The notes beneath the pieces were generated by a model. The model had not been told where the DNA came from. It made no database searches and saw nothing but the letters and a program-made list of their open reading frames with translations. Source: Chitinophagaceae bacterium (GTDB taxonomy: Bacteria; Bacteroidota; Bacteroidia; Chitinophagales; Chitinophagaceae). From it: a stretch of DNA of 6,477 nt. Where the stretch lies: NCBI GenBank assembly GCA_014379785.1, contig JACMLD010000266.1, forward strand, positions 1 to 6,477, written 5' to 3'. Below are positions 1 through 6,028 of the stretch, piece after piece (the first letter of the stretch is position 1; each line of letters begins with the position of its first letter). Position numbers and translations under genes: made by a program.

Positions 1-1
1 A

Positions 2-715
2 GTGGGTGGTATTACAAACAGTCCACAACACAGAAGGGTCTGGACCGCTGCCTATTATCAGATCACGGGTATGAAACTCGCCGATTCTCTAGGTGGTCGC
101 GGTCTTGCAAGACTTCGCCTCAACAACTGGGTGATCTATGATTTGTATGGCGCCAATGACATGCGCAACTCGCCATGGAACTTCAGAAGGAGATACACAT
201 TTAATGATCCTGCGCGTCCGGCTACATTCGGACAACCGGTTCCTTATGTTGGTTTTGATACCATTTTCCGCATTCCGCCTCATACTACAAAATGGTTTCA
301 GTTTGATCCAAATGACGAGTTTGGTTTCGCCATGATCAAAGACATCATTCTGATGCGCCTGGGCGAAACTTACCTGTTCCTCGCAGAGGCCCAACTCAAA
401 CAAAATCGTGCTGCGGATGCGGCAACCACGCTGAATCTTCTCCGTGCAAGATCCAATGCCGGGGCCGTTACAGCCGCTCAGGTAACACTTGATTTTATTC
501 TGGATGAAAGGGTTCGCGAACTGGTGGGAGAAGAAAACAGGAGGATGACCCTCATGCGCACAAAAACGCTGGTGGACCGTGCAGTCAAATACAATTCTGT
601 CAGTCCGGTCAACCAGATGACGGGTATTGCGGCCAAGCATCTGCTGATGCCCATTCCGCAATCTGAAATTGATTTGAATAAAAACGCAAAGCTGGAACAG
701 AATCAAGGGTACTAA
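2..715 (+). CDS. SusD/RagB family nutrient-uptake outer-membrane lipoprotein, C-terminal part (5' end outside window)
   Basis: SusD/RagB proteins are outer-membrane-anchored, surface-exposed lipoproteins that cap a SusC-type TonB-dependent transporter and help bind the imported glycan or peptide. The visible 237 residues correspond to roughly the last 40-50% of a usual ~500-600-residue protein. Seen here are the family's C-terminal signatures: a TPR-like helix pair around residues 117-150 of the fragment (LMRLGETYLFLAEAQ, then LNLLRARSNA), a helix with DERVRELVGEENRR (168-181), and the ending LLMPIPQSEIDLNKNAKL...QNQGY (214-237), very close to the family's usual terminus. The GTG at position 2 is only the first codon visible, not a credible start, because the lipoprotein signal and N-terminal half are absent. 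The partner SusC gene would be expected upstream. The substrate cannot be read from this part. A hairpin terminator follows 22 bp after the stop, so this gene probably ends its operon. Confidence 0.93.
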   Translation: MGGITNSPQHRRVWTAAYYQITGMKLADSLGGRGLARLRLNNWVIYDLYGANDMRNSPWNFRRRYTFNDPARPATFGQPVPYVGFDTIFRIPPHTTKWFQFDPNDEFGFAMIKDIILMRLGETYLFLAEAQLKQNRAADAATTLNLLRARSNAGAVTAAQVTLDFILDERVRELVGEENRRMTLMRTKTLVDRAVKYNSVSPVNQMTGIAAKHLLMPIPQSEIDLNKNAKLEQNQGY

Positions 716-737
716 GGCTCTTCCTATACATGGCAAC

Positions 738-768
738 GTCCGCTCCTGCTAAAGGGGCGGACATTTTT
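738..768 (+). terminator. Rho-independent terminator after the SusD gene
   Basis: A 9-bp stem (GTCCGCTCC at 738-746 pairing with GGGGCGGAC at 754-762, including one T-G wobble) encloses a 7-nt loop (TGCTAAA) and is followed by ATTTTT. It lies 22 bp downstream of the SusD stop codon and is GC-rich at its base and middle, as expected for an intrinsic terminator on the plus strand. It separates the SusD operon from the nitrilase operon. Confidence 0.85.
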
Positions 769-799
769 GATCATTGCAATATTGAATTTTGATCAAAAT
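765..799. promoter_or_regulatory. Palindrome and repeated TTTTGATCA words upstream of the nitrilase operon (candidate operator)
   Basis: ATTTTGATCAAAAT at 786-799 is a perfect 14-bp palindrome. The word TTTTGATCA occurs twice in direct orientation, at 765-773 and 787-795, 22 bp apart start to start (about two helical turns). Between them lie two shorter perfect palindromes, ATTGCAAT (773-780) and CAATATTG (777-784). The arrangement could bind a dimeric regulator controlling the gene starting at 862. Alternatively 765-773 and 790-798 could pair as a 9-bp hairpin in RNA. The symmetry is seen directly; a regulatory role is inference, and AT-rich intergenic DNA yields such words by chance. Confidence 0.3.
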
Positions 800-861
800 G
801 GTACGCATCGCCTGACGCGTAGCTTTCTGATTTTTCCGAACTTGGTGGAAGAAAAACAAGA

Positions 862-1593
862 ATGAAAATCTGCCTTGCTCAAACAAAACCTTTCCGGGGT
901 GATACAGCAGCCAATATTGCATCACACAAAAAATTTATTCACGCAGCTGCGGAAGAACGCGCTGAACTGATTGTCTTTCCCGAGCTTTCGCTCAGCAGTT
1001 ACGAGCCTGAACTTGCAAAGTCCCTTGCCACAGATGTAAACGATCCAAGGTTTGACGAATTTCAGGCACTAAGCGATGCGAATGAGATCATTATTGGTGC
1101 AGGTGTTCCCGTCAGAGCCGGCGCTGGAGTGAGTATTGGAATGCTTTTGTTTCAACCAAGAACACAACGCAGGGTATATTTAAAGCAATATCTGCACGCT
1201 GACGAAGAGCCTTTTTTTACCGGCATTGACAATGTGATTCCAACGCTTCGTTCGCATCCGGAAATTGCGCTTGCCATCTGTTATGAAATGTCGGTACCCG
1301 AACATGTGGAATCCGCCGCGGCACATGGCGCGAAAATCTATATTGCCAGTGTTGTGAAAAATGCTGCAGGGGTGGAAAAAGGTTTGCAGCGTCTCCAGGA
1401 GATCGCAAACAAATATTCCATGACGGCTATGATGGTAAACTGTGTTGGTGAGACCGGGGATGGACTTTCTGCAGGCCAGTCTTCGGTTGTAGACCCGCAA
1501 GGCGAAATCATTGTTAGTCTTGATGCTGTATCAGAAGGCTTGATCATTTATGATACAGAAACAAATTCTGCCATCACAAAATATATACAATGA
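862..1593 (+). CDS. Carbon-nitrogen hydrolase (nitrilase superfamily) protein
   Basis: Members of this superfamily hydrolyse non-peptide C-N bonds (amides, ureides, sometimes nitriles) through a Glu-Lys-Cys triad; this one has no signal peptide and should be cytoplasmic. The N-terminus MKICLAQTKPFRGDTAANI is the usual first strand and helix. The triad is visible: E41 in VFPELSLSSYEP, K108 in YLKQYLHADEEPFF, and C140 in LAICYEMSVPEH, with E116 a likely second structural glutamate. The C-terminal SSVVDPQGEII segment (207-217) is also typical. At 243 residues it is near the short end of the family (usually ~250-300) but complete. ATG at 862 is preferred because the family N-terminus begins there; GGTGGAAGAAAA just upstream is a purine-rich but not strict ribosome-binding site. 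The next gene overlaps its stop by 4 bp (ATGA), suggesting translational coupling. The substrate is not predictable from the sequence; omega-amidase, carbamoyl-type and general amidase roles are all possible. Confidence 0.92.
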   Translation: MKICLAQTKPFRGDTAANIASHKKFIHAAAEERAELIVFPELSLSSYEPELAKSLATDVNDPRFDEFQALSDANEIIIGAGVPVRAGAGVSIGMLLFQPRTQRRVYLKQYLHADEEPFFTGIDNVIPTLRSHPEIALAICYEMSVPEHVESAAAHGAKIYIASVVKNAAGVEKGLQRLQEIANKYSMTAMMVNCVGETGDGLSAGQSSVVDPQGEIIVSLDAVSEGLIIYDTETNSAITKYIQ

Positions 1594-2048
1594 AAAACAG
1601 ACTCCTTAGCGCTTTATTTTTAATGCTTTGCTTGTATGGTTCGGCGCAGAACCTGAATCCAAAATATAATAAAGCTTTGGCCGACTCGATGGGCGGAGAC
1701 AACTTTGGTATGAAGACGTATGTGCTCGTGATACTCAAAACCGGAACAAATACCACGGAGAAAAAAGCGGCGGTAGACAGCCTCTTCAGAGGACATATGT
1801 CAAATATTGAACAGATGGCCCAAGGGGGTAAGCTGGTCGTTGCCGGTCCAATGCAGAAAAATGAAAAAAACTATCGTGGTATTTTTATTCTCAACGTCAA
1901 AACCTTTGAAGAAGCCAGCGCGCTGATGGTCAATGATCCCGCCATCTCGTCGAAGTTACTGGATGTGGAGATGTTCCACTGGTACGGGTCAGCAGCGCTC
2001 CCAATCTATCTGCCCTACCATGAAAAATTGCAAAAGGTGAAAATGTAA
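1590..2048 (+). CDS. Secreted YCII-domain (YciI-like) protein
   Basis: The 152-residue product starts with an apparent signal peptide (MKNRLLSALFLMLCLYGSAQ, probable cleavage near residues 19-20; no good lipobox at C14). Residues ~41-132 form a YCII-related domain: a MKTYVLVILKTG strand, H69 in SLFRGHMSNI, KLVVAGPM, YRGIFILNV, and D116 in MVNDPAI, ending in FHWYGSAALPIYLPY. H69 and D116 match the His-Asp pair thought to matter in the YciI fold, a ferredoxin-like fold whose bacterial members are mostly of unknown function. Export is notable because classical YciI proteins are cytoplasmic, though secreted versions of this exact layout are, from memory, common in Bacteroidota. The start ATG overlaps the nitrilase stop (ATGA), so the two are probably co-translated. 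Their products would nevertheless sit in different compartments if the signal peptide is functional (periplasm versus cytoplasm). Confidence 0.88.
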   Translation: MKNRLLSALFLMLCLYGSAQNLNPKYNKALADSMGGDNFGMKTYVLVILKTGTNTTEKKAAVDSLFRGHMSNIEQMAQGGKLVVAGPMQKNEKNYRGIFILNVKTFEEASALMVNDPAISSKLLDVEMFHWYGSAALPIYLPYHEKLQKVKM

Positions 2049-2071
2049 GGTTCTCTGGCTTATTATTGCAA

Positions 2072-2338
2072 ATGGTTCATAAAAAATTCAGATGGTTTTT
2101 TTTCAAGTATTTCAAGTGGACAATCATTCTGCTTGCCTTTCTTGAATTGGTGGAATTGTTATACATCGGATTCCGTGGCACCTTCCCGCCGGCTGATGTA
2201 TTTATAAAAAAACTCCTGCTGACATTGCTCTACGGAATCCCCGTTTATCTTGTTTTCGCAATTATATTCGGACTTGCATTCGGCTATATCAACTGGACAA
2301 GACACAAGAGAGCTGTGGCCAATCAGAAACCATTGTAA
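2072..2338 (+). CDS. Small membrane protein with two predicted transmembrane helices, function unknown
   Basis: I do not recognise a family. ATG at 2072 gives 88 residues; a TTG two codons earlier (2066) is in frame but less likely as a start. The N-terminus is basic and aromatic (MVHKKFRWFFFKYFKW), followed by a hydrophobic helix of about residues 15-35 (IILLAFLELVELLYIGF), a short loop with FRGTFPPADVF, and a second long hydrophobic helix of about 44-70 (LLLTLLYGIPVYLVFAIIFGLAFGY). The tail is basic (NWTRHKRAVANQKPL). By the positive-inside rule both termini would be cytoplasmic. It begins 23 bp after the YCII gene on the same strand, so it is likely the last gene of the same operon. The composition and coherent two-helix layout support a real gene. 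Its stop codon directly abuts the stop codon of the convergent large gene. Confidence 0.7.
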   Translation: MVHKKFRWFFFKYFKWTIILLAFLELVELLYIGFRGTFPPADVFIKKLLLTLLYGIPVYLVFAIIFGLAFGYINWTRHKRAVANQKPL

Positions 2339-5300
2339 TCAATTCTCCTTTCGGAATCGAAGTGCTTTAAAGCTTTGATTCTTTTCGCAGAATACCAGTA
2401 CATAATAATTTCCTGCACTCAGGAATAGCAGGGCGAGCCTGTTGTTGATCATTTTACCTTCTGCCACTTTTTGCCCAAATGAATTGTAGACTTGCACAAA
2501 ACCCAGCTGATAGACCGATCGCAGGTGCAGGCTGCCCAGCACAGGGTTCGGAGCAACTGTTATTGAATTAAACATCTCTTTACAGTCTGTTTGTGCTGTA
2601 GGAGCGATATTGCAGTTTCTCACCTTAATGGTTTTCTCAATTTGTCCCAGGCAAACCAGTTCTTCAAAATAAGTATATCTGATAACATGATTGCCCAGAC
2701 CGGCTTTCGCAGGGTTAAATTTATTGCCTTCTATGCCAGGGCCTTCATAGACACCACCGTGAGGAAGCGCATTTAATACTATTGAACTGTCGTTTATACA
2801 AACGCTGTCCCTCGGCAACCAGACAAAGTCCGGCCCTTTTGAAATGGATATATTTTCTTCCAAATCAAAGCTGCAGCCCTCTCTCCGAATGGTAAGTAAA
2901 ACTTTTCCAAGTCCCCCTGAATTATTCCATCGGATGTCGACATATGGAAAATTGTCGGAGCCGCTGATGGTACCATTCACAGCTTTCCATTCATAAGTTG
3001 CGCCCTGCGCAGCCGGTGCGTAATATTGATAAGGATGGTTTCCGTTGGTGCAAACAAATGTCGGTCCGGAGAGCTTTCCGTTCAATGAAAGAATGATCAC
3101 TTTTTTTGTTACCGCACCAACGTTAATACCCGTGATGCTGAGGGTAAGGGTCACTGAATATTCGCCTGCCTGAGCAAATGCATGCGTGAGGTCAAGCCCG
3201 GTTTGTACCGGTGTTCCATCTCCGAAGTTCCAGGTGGCTGTATAGTTTTCAAAACAAAGGGTGGTGAATCTGTAAGTGTTGCAACTTGTCAGCTCAAATG
3301 AGAATTCGGGATTGGATGGTTTTGGCTGCCTGGCATCAATAAAATTCGGCATGCTGATGCCGGTCCTTATACGCGGATCCAGCGTTGGCATGTTTATAAA
3401 TGAACCATTGACCACAGGCGCCGACCAGGTATCAGGATTTGAGATACGTACAAAATAATGGTCCTGTGTTGTAGAATACAACTGTTTATCGGGACCAAGT
3501 TGGAAGGGACTGCAGAAATAAAAGCCAGGGGCGGGTATGATATTGTATTGAAAATCTTTCACTCTGTATTGAAAGAGCCAGTATGGGCGGCCGTTCAGCG
3601 GATCGGTGCTTCTGAACAGATAGAAAAATTCTCCGTTTGGACTGAATGCGATTCCTGTCTGGATCTCATTGTATCCGGAGACCTTCGGCACCAGCTTTTC
3701 ATTTTTTATCTGGCCCGTCCGGCTGTCAAAATCGTACAAGGCAGCACCGGAGCCAGACAATGATGGAGAGGAAAGTGCAAGCTTAGTGCCGTCCGGATTT
3801 GCTTTCAGTTGATATCCACTGCCACCAAAAGATGTCTGAGAAAATCCTATGGAGACGACAGGCTGCTGGTACTGGTCTATTCCATTCTTTGTGACCAGAA
3901 AAGAGAAAAATCTTGTATCGGAGATGCCGTATCCTTTTGCCACTAACCAATAGTCTTCGCCGTTGCAGTGTGGTACCACAACAACGTATTGTGAGAACCG
4001 CACAGGAAGCATCGGATGTTGAAATTCCCGGTATGCATACACGGAATCTGCATTCACATCCACCATTGCATATCTCACTCCTGAAAAGCTGTTGTCGAAA
4101 TTGGGATATGCGCCAGCGACAAAATAGACATTCTTTTTGCCGGGGTAGGGAACGTAGGATGTGCTGCTTGACGCATTGATATCACTCGTTCCAAAAATCG
4201 GAGACTTCGAAATTTTCCGATGTTGCCCGTTCCACACACTGACTCCATTGCTGTAAAAAAGAGTATTTCCCAGGGAATCGCTGACACTCAGTGATGCTCC
4301 AAAATATGGCAGCTGACCAGGGTAACTTGATTCGGCATGAATGGAATTGTTGACCAGGGCAGTCGTCGTCTGAACAGGCGCTCCGGTGCGGAAGTCGATT
4401 GAACCATAATCACCAAAAAACCAATTCGCCATATGCGCTTTTGCAGGATCGGGTTTGCAATCAAAAACAGTAAACGACAGCGAGTCGGTTCTTTGATTTG
4501 TTGCATCATTCACTGTCAGATAGACTTTGTAGTTGCCTGGCGTGGAGTAGGTGACTGTTGCGCTTCTGGTGGTCGCGGCTGAGATAGATCCCCCGGGAAA
4601 TTGCCATTGAAAAGAAGTGGCTGTATTTCCCGCATCCGGATTTGAAAAAGTGACAGGAGTATTCGCACAAAAAAGTGAATTGCTGACGTTGATTTTAGCA
4701 TTGAGAAAAGGCGGTACGCATCCTCCGCTCCCAAGAACGCCGGTTGCTGCAAGGTTTTCTCCGCTCCAGAGTATTTGTCTTTGCAACTGAAGGGTTGTCC
4801 ACATGCGCTGCGACTGGTTGAGTGTAAAAGTATTCATGCAATCATCATCAGCATAACTCATGTAATCATTGATCATGTCTTTGTCGGTAGTGCCCGTTGC
4901 ATAGTTGGCTGTGCAACTGTTGGGGATGTCCCCGGTGCAGTAAACATTTTGGGTGGAGGCAGGTTCGATATCGCAAATCATATCGCCATTGATGTCGCAG
5001 CCGTCAATAGCGGCTCCTGCTGGATTCGCTCCTGCGCATCCTCCCTGAAAAATATGGTAGAGGTTCAAATAGTGGCCGAGTTCGTGGGCGAGAATTTTTC
5101 CCTGTGTAAGTCCAAAGCCATTCATTGGGTAATTGCCGCCGGTAGTATTGTCACCAAAAATATCGGCTCTCATTACGACGCCGTCGAGCGGATAACCCGA
5201 GATGATGGGTCTTGGCGCATAGCCCATGACGTTATTCCCGCCATCGATTGTTTTCACCAGCCAGATGTTGAGATAATTCTGAAATGGAAATCTTTGCGCG

Positions 5301-5899
5301 GTTGGGTGGGTTACTCTGAGCAGTTCGTTTGCAGAATTTGCGTTGATATAATGGTTGTATGCCGAAGGTCTTTCGGGATACCGCTTCACACCAAATTCAG
5401 TACCGCCGGGACCGGTATGCCATTTTGCGGTGTCTGTTGCAAACCTGGCAAGGCAAAATCTGATCCTTGTATTTTGAGCATAGGTTGGATGTGCTTGCCC
5501 ATTATACGTAGGATAATCCATGCCAAAGGCCGCATTCAGCGCTTCTATCTGCGAACGAATCTGCGCATAGGAAATATTGGTACCTGTGCCATATGCCTCC
5601 CCTTGCGGGTAGACCACATGTACAACGACCGGAATAATAAAAGCGGTATCTCCCGTGGCGGGCGATGCGCCTTTTAGTGAAGGTCTTCGATCGTTGCCAA
5701 TCATGTTTTTCATGTATTCCCTCACCATAAGGTTCTGTTCGGCTTCAGATTTCGCGAAACCCGGACTGAGCTGCTGCTGCAGCGATCTGAGTTTTTCGTC
5801 CGCGCAATTCCATGACTGTCCTTGCAGCGAAGTAATACAGGTTTGCATTGAAAGGAAAATCAGCAGAAGGCGACAGGAATTAGCAGCTTTATTTCTCAT
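2339..5899 (-). CDS. T9SS-exported M43-family zinc metalloprotease with PKD and beta-propeller-like modules
   Basis: The product is 1186 residues and probably acts at the cell surface or in the medium. Domains in order: signal peptide (~1-27); propeptide with a conserved-type cysteine (C31, SWNCADEKL); M43 pappalysin/cytophagalysin catalytic domain (~85-375) opening with IIPVVVHVVY, zinc site HELGHYLNLYH (272-282; ligands H272, H276, H282, catalytic E273) and Met-turn NDYMSYADDDCMN (M347, Y349), with several cysteines (288, 301, 309, 321, 329, 354) fit for disulfides; PKD domain (~400-480); beta-propeller-like module (~489-852: WFFGDYGSIDF, GNTLFYSNGVSVWN, NPDGTKLALS, AFSPNGEFFYLF, ISMPNFIDAR), familiar from Bacteroidota T9SS proteins; canonical PKD (~863-937, WNFGDGTP); two Ig/PKD-like repeats (~941-1020 and 1022-1094); T9SS type A sorting domain (~1105-1186, ITVAPNPVLGSLHL). 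N279 replaces the glycine of HEXXHXXGXXH. ATG at 5899 starts the signal peptide. The gene is intact and apparently monocistronic. Peptidase activity is inferred; the physiological substrate is unknown. Confidence 0.93.
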   Translation of the reverse strand: MRNKAANSCRLLLIFLSMQTCITSLQGQSWNCADEKLRSLQQQLSPGFAKSEAEQNLMVREYMKNMIGNDRRPSLKGASPATGDTAFIIPVVVHVVYPQGEAYGTGTNISYAQIRSQIEALNAAFGMDYPTYNGQAHPTYAQNTRIRFCLARFATDTAKWHTGPGGTEFGVKRYPERPSAYNHYINANSANELLRVTHPTAQRFPFQNYLNIWLVKTIDGGNNVMGYAPRPIISGYPLDGVVMRADIFGDNTTGGNYPMNGFGLTQGKILAHELGHYLNLYHIFQGGCAGANPAGAAIDGCDINGDMICDIEPASTQNVYCTGDIPNSCTANYATGTTDKDMINDYMSYADDDCMNTFTLNQSQRMWTTLQLQRQILWSGENLAATGVLGSGGCVPPFLNAKINVSNSLFCANTPVTFSNPDAGNTATSFQWQFPGGSISAATTRSATVTYSTPGNYKVYLTVNDATNQRTDSLSFTVFDCKPDPAKAHMANWFFGDYGSIDFRTGAPVQTTTALVNNSIHAESSYPGQLPYFGASLSVSDSLGNTLFYSNGVSVWNGQHRKISKSPIFGTSDINASSSTSYVPYPGKKNVYFVAGAYPNFDNSFSGVRYAMVDVNADSVYAYREFQHPMLPVRFSQYVVVVPHCNGEDYWLVAKGYGISDTRFFSFLVTKNGIDQYQQPVVSIGFSQTSFGGSGYQLKANPDGTKLALSSPSLSGSGAALYDFDSRTGQIKNEKLVPKVSGYNEIQTGIAFSPNGEFFYLFRSTDPLNGRPYWLFQYRVKDFQYNIIPAPGFYFCSPFQLGPDKQLYSTTQDHYFVRISNPDTWSAPVVNGSFINMPTLDPRIRTGISMPNFIDARQPKPSNPEFSFELTSCNTYRFTTLCFENYTATWNFGDGTPVQTGLDLTHAFAQAGEYSVTLTLSITGINVGAVTKKVIILSLNGKLSGPTFVCTNGNHPYQYYAPAAQGATYEWKAVNGTISGSDNFPYVDIRWNNSGGLGKVLLTIRREGCSFDLEENISISKGPDFVWLPRDSVCINDSSIVLNALPHGGVYEGPGIEGNKFNPAKAGLGNHVIRYTYFEELVCLGQIEKTIKVRNCNIAPTAQTDCKEMFNSITVAPNPVLGSLHLRSVYQLGFVQVYNSFGQKVAEGKMINNRLALLFLSAGNYYVLVFCEKNQSFKALRFRKEN

Positions 5900-6028
5900 G
5901 ATTAGATTGCATTGACAGAAGGTATCAGTGTTTCGTTGCGCACCATCCCATCAGCTTTTAACAGATCTTTGGAGGCTGGGCAGGTGCGACAAAAAGGGTG
6001 GAACAAATAAAAGCGATAATTTTAGGGG
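5900..6028. promoter_or_regulatory. Divergent intergenic region between the M43 protease and serine acetyltransferase genes
   Basis: Both flanking genes read outward, so this 129-bp stretch must carry both promoters. I found no exact match to the Bacteroidota -7 consensus TAnnTTTG on either strand. The nearest are GATCTTTG (5964-5971, plus strand, one mismatch) and TTTATTTG on the minus strand (about 6004-6011, one mismatch), neither with a well-spaced TTTG/TTG element upstream. A 6-bp inverted repeat, CGCACC (5939-5944) and GGTGCG (5983-5988), is present but may be chance. The presence of promoters is inferred from gene orientation only. Confidence 0.5.

Noticed and set aside
2..4. GTG as the start of the SusD protein
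   Set aside because: The product would lack the lipoprotein signal and the N-terminal half of the SusD fold; the frame is simply cut by the window edge.
89..736. A 215-codon minus-strand open frame opposite the SusD gene
   Set aside because: The plus strand encodes clear SusD C-terminal motifs. The antisense translation is Cys/His/Arg-rich without family features, and the frame runs into the region of the terminator.
820..827. TAGCTTTC as a -7 promoter element for the nitrilase operon
   Set aside because: It differs in one base from TAnnTTTG, but no TTTG/TTG lies at a suitable distance upstream (nearest TTTG ends at 791, 28 bp away), so it is not convincing enough to list.
1180..1547. Minus-strand open frames opposite the nitrilase gene
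   Set aside because: They overlap the triad-bearing coding sequence on the plus strand and show no coherent protein features.
3458..3763. A 101-codon plus-strand open frame within the propeller-like region of the M43 gene
   Set aside because: It is antisense to a continuous, motif-rich reading frame; the translation looks random.
4775..5677. A 300-codon plus-strand open frame antisense to the M43 gene
   Set aside because: It lies wholly inside the strongly supported minus-strand protease gene, over its catalytic domain. Its translation is rich in Cys, Ile and Arg with no recognisable domain, and it has no promoter or ribosome-binding context. It is an antisense shadow.
5912..5917. TTGACA on the plus strand as a sigma70-type -35 box
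   Set aside because: No TATAAT-like sequence lies about 17 bp downstream, and Bacteroidota primary promoters do not use this consensus.
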